DNA of 64,000 bases from Olivibacter domesticus (GTDB lineage Bacteria > Bacteroidota > Bacteroidia > Sphingobacteriales > Sphingobacteriaceae), in the NCBI RefSeq assembly GCF_900109575.1, contig NZ_FOAF01000001.1, positions 2,017,662 to 2,081,661 on the forward strand, written 5' to 3'. A program made the translations under genes and the position numbers. Shown here one piece after another: positions 54,249 through 61,209 of this stretch (positions are counted from its first letter, which is position 1; each line of letters starts with the position of its first letter). The notes under the pieces were generated by a model that saw nothing but the letters and a program-made list of their open reading frames with translations, was not told the origin of the DNA and did no database searches.

Positions 54249-54704
54249 ATGAAAAGGTTATTATTCCTCCTATTTATGCTTATGGGATTCTTTGCTAAAG
54301 CACAGACAGAAAATCCAAACTATGATAAGGTGCTAGCAGACTCATTAGGCGCCGATGAATATGGTATGCGCCCGTATATATTTGTTATATTAAAAACAGG
54401 CACCCATGTAATAGACGACAAAGAACAAGTTGCCACCATTTTCAAAGGGCATCTCGATAATATTAATCGTCTCGTGGGACTGGGGAAATTAATAGTCGCC
54501 GGTCCTTTTAAAAAAAATGAAAAATCATATCGAGGCTTGTTTATACTAACAGTCAAAACAATAGATGAAGCAAAAATATTATTAGAAACCGATCCTGCAA
54601 TCAAAGCAAAGTTGCTAGCGCCCGAACTTTATGAATGGTACGGTTCAGCAGCGCTGCCACTCTATCTAAATGCTTCAAAGAAAATAGAAAAAAAGTCCTT
54701 TTAA
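54249..54704 (+). CDS. Exported YciI-like protein
   Basis: A 151-residue protein with a signal peptide (MKRLLFLLFMLMGFFAKAQ). The YCII-related domain (about 45-130) shows YIFVILKTGTH, FKGHLDNINRLVGLGKLIVA, GPFKKNEKSYRGLFIL and ETDPAIKAKLLAPELYEWYG. YciI proteins are normally cytoplasmic dimers; export is less usual but seen in Bacteroidota. The catalytic role is unknown. Confidence 0.82.
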   Translation: MKRLLFLLFMLMGFFAKAQTENPNYDKVLADSLGADEYGMRPYIFVILKTGTHVIDDKEQVATIFKGHLDNINRLVGLGKLIVAGPFKKNEKSYRGLFILTVKTIDEAKILLETDPAIKAKLLAPELYEWYGSAALPLYLNASKKIEKKSF

Positions 54705-54821
54705 ATTAGTCGTTATAGCATGTGATATTTAATTGTTCATCAGCTGAATTGCAAAAGACACTTGAGAACATTTGACTTGATAATATATGAAATAAAAAGG
54801 TTTTTGCTAATACGTTAAAGC

Positions 54822-54850
54822 AAAAAAACCCAGCATTTGGGATGCTGGGT
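54822..54850 (-). terminator. Intrinsic terminator downstream of exbD-like gene
   Basis: A perfect 9-bp stem (54828-54836 with 54842-54850), a 5-nt loop and seven T's on the minus strand. It lies 137 nt past the stop of the exbD-like gene. The rest of the gap 54705-54986 shows no gene. Confidence 0.7.
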
Positions 54851-54986
54851 AAAAACATATGTTTTTATCAACCTAAACCTATTGTATACAATAACGGTCA
54901 ACATTTGAGAATATTATACGCAACAGATTTTTTTTTAAAAAAAGATCTTTCATCTCATTTAACTTCATTTTACCTCTTCTATTTTT

Positions 54987-55493
54987 TTAATAAAGCGCCT
55001 TCTCCCGTAAAAGCTGGATCTCCTCTTCACTAATTTCTCCCATCATATACTGTTTCACATTATTAATTTTCATTTCGTCTAAAATAGCTACTAAGTCACT
55101 GTAATCAGATCTATTACTGGGATGTATTATAACCATTAAACCTTTTAAGTTATCGTCTTCTTGCGTAGCGATTTTTTTCATTTTGTCTTCTATTTCCAAT
55201 CTTATCCCCTGTTTTCCGTGTGTCGTAATTTGTGGCATTTCTATGGGTTGGTCCAGCCTTCCCCAATACCATACAATTTTATTATCTGCCCCTAATAACA
55301 CGGTCATCGTACGGCTGTCGGAAAAGGGTGTTAATTCAGTTGGATCGGAGACATCTGGCATCGTCACATCCATTGCTTGCGGCTGGTTTAAACTGGTAGT
55401 TAGCATAAAAAAGGTAATCAATAAAAAAGCTAAATCTACCATGGGGGTAAGATCAACCCTAGGTTGCAATCTACCTGTAACTAATTCTGCCAT
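54987..55493 (-). CDS. ExbD/TolR-family energy-transducing protein
   Basis: A 168-residue protein with a single N-terminal helix. RVDLTPMVDLAFLLITFFML places D20 where the essential membrane aspartate of ExbD/TolR lies (D25 in E. coli ExbD). The periplasmic domain has KGLMVIIHPSNRSDYSDLVA and ILDEMKINNVKQYMM. ExbB and TonB partners are not adjacent, so it is an orphan exbD that must work with proteins encoded elsewhere. Confidence 0.9.
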   Translation of the reverse strand: MAELVTGRLQPRVDLTPMVDLAFLLITFFMLTTSLNQPQAMDVTMPDVSDPTELTPFSDSRTMTVLLGADNKIVWYWGRLDQPIEMPQITTHGKQGIRLEIEDKMKKIATQEDDNLKGLMVIIHPSNRSDYSDLVAILDEMKINNVKQYMMGEISEEEIQLLREKALY

Positions 55494-55678
55494 AACGTTC
55501 GAAGATTAATAAATGATTTATATTCTTTTAACAGTAGATGCTAGCGAACATAAAATTCCATAAAGGGTAAAGGTTCGTCGAAATCCTTCCGCTAAATCAC
55601 AATATAAAGTAATCGTAAGGTAATAGGTAAACGAGTTAAATTTTTAAACAATTGGAAAAGAATTAACCAAGAGTTGAT

Positions 55679-56464
55679 TTACTCTTTGAAAAACTTAACA
55701 TGGTTTATCATTTCTAATTTTTTAATTTCCTCTGTAGTCAAATCTTCAGATTCTTCTAACTTTTTCTTAATAAGCTCATTACAAAAAATTTCACCGTAAC
55801 TATACGTATGGATTCTCATAAGCTCAGATACATTGAGTTGATCAGCAAAATTCACTAAAATAGCTTCTGGAATTTCAAAGTCGTCCGCATCAGTATGGCC
55901 TATATAAGCAAATTTCATCGACTTCCATACCTCAAAAAGTTTTGATTCATTCACATTTTCCCCGAAAAAAATAAAAATATGCTTTAAAAGCTCGTTTCGC
56001 TTTTCTAATCCCATGCTTCTGGTGAACACCTTTTCTATAAACTCGCAATATTGAATAAATTTTTTATCATGTAGTTTATCTGAAAAGTATTTCGTGACCG
56101 CATTAAAAATCTGTAAGGTAGATTTTCCATTTAAGTATTGATAAGCAGCTATTTCTGCAAGATGATTGTTTGAATGATGAGGGAAGTCTTTTGAAGCAGC
56201 GGTTTTCTTAAACGGTAACCGCTTCAAGGCTAAAGCGATTATGAGGTCCCAATCCTGCTCGTCCCCTAACATGCGTGAATGTATGGCAACCATATTTTGG
56301 CTCTTGGGATCTGTTCTCTTCTTAAACAGGATGGTATGCCTATTTTCGATGCTTTTCGGTTTAATTTTGAAGCTTTTTATATGCACAAACACCTGGCCAT
56401 CAACAGTATCTGCGACGCCGAAACCCTTTGTATTATTGAACCATTTTATCACACCCAATTCCAT
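55679..56464 (-). CDS. Cold-shock-domain protein with unknown helical C-terminus
   Basis: A 261-residue protein. Residues 1-60 are a cold-shock-like OB fold: GVIKWFNNTKGFGVADTVDG with RNP1-like KGFGVA and RNP2-like VFVHIKSF. Residues about 70-261 are mostly helical (IALALKRLPFKKTAASKDF, HLAEIAAYQYLNGKSTLQIF) and match no family I recognise. Typical CspA proteins are about 70 residues, so the fusion is large. It probably binds single-stranded nucleic acid; the second domain may link it to a partner. No operon partner. Confidence 0.75.
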   Translation of the reverse strand: MELGVIKWFNNTKGFGVADTVDGQVFVHIKSFKIKPKSIENRHTILFKKRTDPKSQNMVAIHSRMLGDEQDWDLIIALALKRLPFKKTAASKDFPHHSNNHLAEIAAYQYLNGKSTLQIFNAVTKYFSDKLHDKKFIQYCEFIEKVFTRSMGLEKRNELLKHIFIFFGENVNESKLFEVWKSMKFAYIGHTDADDFEIPEAILVNFADQLNVSELMRIHTYSYGEIFCNELIKKKLEESEDLTTEEIKKLEMINHVKFFKE

Positions 56465-56605
56465 AGTGTCGATTTAAAGGTTTAAGAAGTCTAAAAGAAC
56501 CAATCTTGCAGAAGACAAGGTAACTATTAAATTTCAAAAACCCAAAACAATCAGGAAAGAATATGCACAAAACAAGTTGTATTACAACACGTTGAAGCAA
56601 AAAAA

Positions 56606-57436
56606 CTACACCCCATTGATCAGTTCATCTGCTTCTTGATAAATTTTTTCTAAACGTTGCGATGTAATACCAAGATGTTCCAATGTATGAGATTTCTTAA
56701 GAATATCTTTCACCAAAATATTTCCCGACGATAATAATCGATCTTTTTCTAATTTATTGATAGTTGTTAAACAGGTCAAAGGATAAAGCCCCATGCTATC
56801 TACTCTTCTTTTAATACTGCTTTCTAGTGGATAATCCCATGAAAGTAAACGGATCTTATAACAATTTGCAAAACTAATGGCATCTTTCGTTAAATAGGCA
56901 TTTGTCACAAGCCAAGGTTCCGTAAATTTAACTTCTCTATTGAAAAAAGAAAAGGATTTATCCTTCAAATCAACAAATCGCGATAAAAAATACATAGGAT
57001 TTGTTACGTCAACTTTTGCGTCAACAGTATTTCTAAATTTGCACTCTATCAACAACATCTCTCCTTCTTTTTGTGCAATTACATCTACTTCATGATTTAC
57101 GGCTCTTCCTGCTAACATGAGGCTGGTCTCTGTTTTATAACCAATATGCTCAAAAAGACGGCCTATCCATTTTTCAAACAAGTATCCAGTAGGTCCTAAG
57201 TCCCTCAATGCCTTTTTTAAACTATAGCGCGCTGCCAGGGAACTACGTTCCTCCTTTAACAATTGAAAAGCAAGCTTATAAATTTGTTTTGTAGAAATAC
57301 CATCGAAAAGAGCGGTATTCATTTTCTCCCAGACAATAGCTACTGTTTCTTGAGATGCGCCTGATTTTAACAATGACCCTTTCAACCTATTTATATCAAA
57401 ATCAACTAATTCACCAGAGTACTTTTTTATTTTCAT
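56606..57436 (-). CDS. ATP-cone domain fused to PD-(D/E)XK nuclease
   Basis: A 276-residue protein. Residues about 1-88 are an ATP-cone (MKIKKYSGELVDFDINRLKG; IYKLAFQLLKEERSSLAARY) as found on ribonucleotide reductases and NrdR. Residues about 89-200 are an Mrr-type nuclease: GYLFEKWIGRLFEHIGYKT, then D118 in NHEVDVIA and E131/K133 in LLIECKFRN, the PD-(D/E)XK set. A C-terminal helical segment (IKRRVDSMGLYPLTCLTTIN, then LEHLGITSQRLEKIYQEADE) may bind DNA. It suggests a nuclease gated by ATP or dATP. A perfect inverted repeat lies upstream; no methylase is adjacent. Confidence 0.85.
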   Translation of the reverse strand: MKIKKYSGELVDFDINRLKGSLLKSGASQETVAIVWEKMNTALFDGISTKQIYKLAFQLLKEERSSLAARYSLKKALRDLGPTGYLFEKWIGRLFEHIGYKTETSLMLAGRAVNHEVDVIAQKEGEMLLIECKFRNTVDAKVDVTNPMYFLSRFVDLKDKSFSFFNREVKFTEPWLVTNAYLTKDAISFANCYKIRLLSWDYPLESSIKRRVDSMGLYPLTCLTTINKLEKDRLLSSGNILVKDILKKSHTLEHLGITSQRLEKIYQEADELINGV

Positions 57437-57500
57437 ATAGTCCTTTTTATTAAATATGGGTGTAAATTAATAAATTGCAGACTATAAGCATGGAAAATAA

Positions 57501-57528
57501 TGACAGATAATATAAATCTTATCTGTCA
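57501..57528. repeat. Perfect 10-bp inverted repeat
   Basis: TGACAGATAA (57501-57510) and TTATCTGTCA (57519-57528) with an 8-bp spacer. It lies 41 bp after the NmrA-like gene stop and 65 bp before the ATP-cone nuclease start, both on the minus strand. Lack of a T run favours an operator over a terminator, but either is possible. Confidence 0.45.
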
Positions 57529-57568
57529 AGTGAAAGAACCTCCAAAATAGACTCTCTATAAAACACCG

Positions 57569-58420
57569 TTAAGGCATCTGTATATATTCAATTAAGCTTT
57601 TCCTCTTCTTTCCAATGATTCTTTCAAGGCTTTTATCAGTTTGTGCAAATTCATTAGCTTTAATGCCATCGGCCATACTTAAATAAAATGCTCTTTCTGC
57701 CTCAGGCATATGAAGCTCGGCTAGCTCCTTTTCATAATCCTCGTTTTTGATATTAAAATAGGTTGAATTTAATCCTTTTTCCTGGTTTAGCAGTTTTGCT
57801 ATACCGTCAAAAGTGAAGGCCTCTTCGCCTGTGATACTATAAATGTGACTTGTAATGGTGCTTTCAGTGAGTGTGTTACTTAATGCTTCTGCTATATCTT
57901 CTCGGGAAACAAAACTTATTTTTCCGTTTTCTGCGGGGTAATATATCTGTCCGTCATACAAACCATTTCCTATAAACAATGGAATGGTTTCCATATACAT
58001 GCTATTACGGAAAATGGTATACGAAATACCAGAATCCATGATCAATTGCTCTGTATGTGCACATGTTTTTGCTGCCATGAAATGGGCCTGTGAACCTGGA
58101 CTGAGTGTACTGGTGTACATAATATGTTGCACACCTGCTAGTTGTGCGGCCTTTACAACATTTTGTTCTTGCTTCGTTCCCACATCACCGATAGCAGTGG
58201 TCGAAATCTGTAATACTCTTGTTATTCCTTCAAAAGCATTGTTCAGTGAATGCGGATCTTCATAATTAGCTTCCCTTATAATGATACCCGTATTTAAATA
58301 ATCAGCGATCCTTTCCTTGTCCCTTACTATTGCTACAAGTTGTGTAGGTGCTACTTTTTTTAACAACAGAGAAAGTGTTAATTTTCCTAAATGGCCGTTT
58401 GCTCCTGTAATTGCTATCAT
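57569..58420 (-). CDS. NmrA-like NAD(P)-binding protein (QorB type)
   Basis: A 283-residue atypical SDR. The N-terminal ITGANGHLGKLTLSLLLKK is the GxxGxxG nucleotide site; ANYEDPHSLNNAFEGITRVL and HIMYTSTLSPGS, with SYTIFRNSMYMETI, are typical of NmrA/QorB quinone-reductase-like proteins. No catalytic YxxxK is evident. It stands opposite no partner and is probably a redox sensor or quinone oxidoreductase; the substrate is unknown. Confidence 0.88.
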   Translation of the reverse strand: MIAITGANGHLGKLTLSLLLKKVAPTQLVAIVRDKERIADYLNTGIIIREANYEDPHSLNNAFEGITRVLQISTTAIGDVGTKQEQNVVKAAQLAGVQHIMYTSTLSPGSQAHFMAAKTCAHTEQLIMDSGISYTIFRNSMYMETIPLFIGNGLYDGQIYYPAENGKISFVSREDIAEALSNTLTESTITSHIYSITGEEAFTFDGIAKLLNQEKGLNSTYFNIKNEDYEKELAELHMPEAERAFYLSMADGIKANEFAQTDKSLERIIGKKRKSLIEYIQMP

Positions 58421-58490
58421 AATTTTTTTTTTGACAGCAAATCTACTGCCCAGCTAAGCGTCTAAATAGAACAAACCCGACAAGGCCCCT

Positions 58491-59306
58491 TTAAATAAAA
58501 ATCTGCGGAAAATTAATCACTAATTCTTCAGAATTCCTTAAATATTGATTTGGTGTAAGCGATGTAAACTCTTTAAATGATCTTATGAAATGCGACTGAT
58601 CGGCGTAAAAATTCTCATAGGCTACATCTGTTAACTTGCTATAATTTTCACTCCTCAACATGTTTAACGCCATTTGAAATTGAGTTATCTTGGCGAATGA
58701 TTTCGGGGATATACCAACTTGTTCTTTAAATTTACGTTCAAGCGTCCTCTCTGACCACCCGAGATCTTGCTGTAATTGTTTTAATGACAAGTTCTTGCCT
58801 ATACCTTTTATGTTCGCAAGTGTATATTTCATTTTGTTGTCTACTCCGCTATTATGAAGAAGAATCAATTTATATAAATAATCACATAAGACCTCGATTC
58901 GCTGTGAAACACCTGATAAATTCAAAAGACGTTCAATTAAATTATATTCTTTTAAAGTGGAAAACAGTGTTAGGTCTAGACAGTTATCCGTTAATTCCCA
59001 CGCATCTAAGCCAAATACCGATTTCAGTGCGTGCGGATAAAAATATACGCCTATTGCCTGAAAACTGGCGGGTGAAAGAATTTGAGAACAAGTCGTAGTT
59101 TGACCATAAAGATAAATAATTGGCAGTTGTTTTTCATCCTGATAGGCAAAACCATCCATGGAAACTTGAAAGATCAACCCTGGCGACCCGTCAGCTACGG
59201 TAGCGAATTTCAGCGGATTGCATTGCCCTTTTGCACTATCCAATGTCCAGAAATATTTAACATAATCCCTTAGGCGAGCAGGCGGAACGATATATTGATA
59301 ATTCAT
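58491..59306 (-). CDS. AraC-family regulator
   Basis: A 271-residue AraC protein. Start 59306 (MNYQYIVPPARLRDYVKYFW) is the normal beginning; the frame runs to 59459, adding a hydrophobic stretch that would be an odd membrane anchor. The N-terminal region (about 1-150) is the AraC-linked DUF6597-like sensor; the C-terminal HTH (about 170-260) has LKQLQQDLGWSERTLERKFK and VAYENFYADQSHFIRSFKEF. Target unknown; the NmrA gene downstream shares its strand and is a candidate. Confidence 0.86.
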   Translation of the reverse strand: MNYQYIVPPARLRDYVKYFWTLDSAKGQCNPLKFATVADGSPGLIFQVSMDGFAYQDEKQLPIIYLYGQTTTCSQILSPASFQAIGVYFYPHALKSVFGLDAWELTDNCLDLTLFSTLKEYNLIERLLNLSGVSQRIEVLCDYLYKLILLHNSGVDNKMKYTLANIKGIGKNLSLKQLQQDLGWSERTLERKFKEQVGISPKSFAKITQFQMALNMLRSENYSKLTDVAYENFYADQSHFIRSFKEFTSLTPNQYLRNSEELVINFPQIFI

Positions 59307-59663
59307 TTCCTGACTGTTTTTCTTAACGAATAAATATAAATATGTTTCATCAATATAACAAACGTTCTTATCAAATGGAATTATCAACCCAACGAAAAGT
59401 AATATACAAAAAAACTGAACAAAAAGACCAAGCCCCACCACTCTTTCCCTTTTTCGCAATCAAAACAGGCTTAAACATGCATTTTTGCAGCAAAAACACC
59501 TTTTTTATACTCATTTAACTAGTTGAACATAACCTATCAACGGCTGTAGATAACAAAGTCTGCGCCTATTAATTATATATATTTGTTTAAGTGTTTGGCC
59601 AACACAGGCGCATCCTGAAAAGCCTTAAAAGAGTAAGGACCACAAATAAAAAATCTCTTTGTT
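59307..59663. other. 357-bp intergenic region before the peptide cassette
   Basis: AT-rich. It contains the -7 box of the peptide gene (59578-59585) and, in the leader, a small CCTTA/TAAGG stem near 59622-59637. No gene was recognised. Confidence 0.45.
59578..59585 (+). promoter_or_regulatory. -7 box upstream of the peptide gene
   Basis: TATATTTG matches TAnnTTTG exactly, giving a leader of about 70 nt. No TTTG lies 19-20 nt upstream, so an activator may be needed. Confidence 0.45.
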
Positions 59664-59858
59664 ATGAAAAAATTGGATTTAAACAAATTAGGGGTAGAAG
59701 AAATGAACGCTACTGAATTAAGAACTGTAGAAGGTGGCGGTCCTGTAGGTGATTTATTAAATGTAATCGTTGGTGGTGTTGGTACTATCGCCAATGATAC
59801 CTTCGGATTCTTAAACAAAACTTTAGTAAATATCTTCAAAACACTTGCTTCTTTATAA
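59664..59858 (+). CDS. Double-glycine-leader secreted peptide (bacteriocin- or signal-like)
   Basis: A 64-residue precursor. The leader (1-25) begins MKKLDLNKLGVEEMNATELR and ends in VEGG. Hydrophobic residues V22, L19, M14 and V11 stand at -4, -7, -12 and -15 from G25, the pattern read by C39 peptidases; a shift by one glycine breaks it. The mature product would be 39 residues (starting GPVGDLLNVIVGG), Cys-free, near-neutral and amphipathic, with a GGVG core and a C-terminal helix (FLNKTLVNIFKTLASL). Exporter genes follow at once. It may be an unmodified class II-type bacteriocin or a signalling peptide; no immunity or modifying gene is seen. Confidence 0.8.
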   Translation: MKKLDLNKLGVEEMNATELRTVEGGGPVGDLLNVIVGGVGTIANDTFGFLNKTLVNIFKTLASL

Positions 59859-59883
59859 GCATTGACCTGTTTGAACAAAAAAT

Positions 59884-59925
59884 TAACAGTTATCCCCAAA
59901 AAGGATAACTGTTATTTAGTTTTTG
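59884..59925 (+). terminator. Hairpin between peptide and export genes (attenuator or terminator)
   Basis: A perfect 12-bp stem (59884-59895 with 59903-59914), a 7-nt loop, then TTTAGTTTTTG. The interrupted T run suggests partial termination, which would make peptide mRNA exceed exporter mRNA. No separate strong promoter was found before the next gene. Confidence 0.6.
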
Positions 59926-59987
59926 AGACGCTATAAAACACAACCAGTTAATGTATCGCTATAGTACATCATTTAACTGAATATATT

Positions 59988-61160
59988 ATGTCATTACCGG
60001 CTTATTCCATAGATACGATTACTAACACGAACATCGTTTATTTATCCCGTGTCAAAAGATCAACCCGGGTTATATATATCGGTATATTATTACTTCTCAT
60101 ATCTGCTCTCATAGCACTCCCTTTAATACGAACCAACATCAGTGTGAAAGGTTCTGGCCTTTTACAATCATCCATTGAAAAAACTGAATTAACGATCCCT
60201 ATAAACGGCAGATTAATATATTTCAATGTAAAGGATAATCAGAAAACCAACCTCGGGGATACGCTACTTATTATTGACGGAGCTTCCTCCAATCAGCAAA
60301 ACGTATTAGTTAAAGGTAGGCAACAAGAAATAACTTCATTTATTAGAGATTTAAACATATTAATAAATAAAGCTAGCTCGGAGGATTTCAACCCTCCCAC
60401 CCTTCATGCAGGACAATATTATGCGATTTGGCAACAATATACACAGGAATTAGAAAATACAAAGATTGCACGCGATCAAGCAGAAAACACGTTCAATAGA
60501 TACAGTAAACTATACCGAAAAAAAATGGTATCCTCTGCTGAGTACGACAAGTATGACTTCGAGTATAAGCAAGCATCAGCAAATTATGCCATGATTTCAA
60601 AACGTTATAAGGCCCAATGGCAAACAGAAATTAACCAACTGCAAAACGAATACCGTCAGTTATCGAGTCAACAAATTGAAATCAACGAACAAAAGAAACA
60701 ATATATTGTAACTGCACCTATAGATGGTTCCGTGCAGAATTTAGCTGGTATACAAAAGGGGGCCTATGTTTTTGCAAATCAAAAATTCGCAGAATTATCG
60801 CCAGACACTACCCTTTTAGCTTTCTGCTATATTAAACCATCAGATATTGGTCTCATAAAAAAAGAACAGGAGGTTCGTTTTCAGGTCGACGCCTTCAACT
60901 ATAATCAATGGGGTCTGTTAACAGGGAAAGTTATAGATATATCGGACGACATTGTGATGTTAAATGACAACCAGCCTGTTTTTAAAGTGAGATGCTTATT
61001 GAACAGTGATCATCTAACGTTAAAAAATGGCTATAAGGGCTATCTAAAGAAAGGGATGAACTTCACCGCTCGGTTCTCGGTAACGGAACGGAGTCTATTC
61101 CAATTGCTTTATGACAAAGTGGATAACTGGCTAAATCCAAACATAAAGACAACCTCTTAA
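59988..61160 (+). CDS. HlyD-family membrane-fusion protein of the peptide exporter
   Basis: A 390-residue type I secretion adaptor. One membrane helix (about 28-47), then a lipoyl half (ISVKGSGLLQ), a coiled-coil region (about 130-240, ENTFNRYSKLYRKKMVSSAE, EYRQLSSQQIEINEQKKQYI), the second lipoyl half (VTAPIDGSVQNLAGIQKGAY) and a beta-barrel. It bridges the peptidase-ABC exporter to an outer-membrane channel that is not in the cassette. It lies 49 bp before the ABC gene and is presumably cotranscribed. Confidence 0.93.
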   Translation: MSLPAYSIDTITNTNIVYLSRVKRSTRVIYIGILLLLISALIALPLIRTNISVKGSGLLQSSIEKTELTIPINGRLIYFNVKDNQKTNLGDTLLIIDGASSNQQNVLVKGRQQEITSFIRDLNILINKASSEDFNPPTLHAGQYYAIWQQYTQELENTKIARDQAENTFNRYSKLYRKKMVSSAEYDKYDFEYKQASANYAMISKRYKAQWQTEINQLQNEYRQLSSQQIEINEQKKQYIVTAPIDGSVQNLAGIQKGAYVFANQKFAELSPDTTLLAFCYIKPSDIGLIKKEQEVRFQVDAFNYNQWGLLTGKVIDISDDIVMLNDNQPVFKVRCLLNSDHLTLKNGYKGYLKKGMNFTARFSVTERSLFQLLYDKVDNWLNPNIKTTS

Positions 61161-61209
61161 TTTTTATTGCTAAAATAAGGATAGTAGGCGATTAACAAAT
61201 GACAACAGC

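Noticed and set aside
59307-59459. N-terminal membrane-helix extension of the AraC regulator
   Set aside because: The regulator family normally begins at MNYQYIVPPAR; the extension overlaps probable promoter DNA.
59573-59899. 108-residue minus-strand frame over the peptide gene
   Set aside because: Antisense shadow of the GG-leader peptide gene and the hairpin; low-complexity composition.
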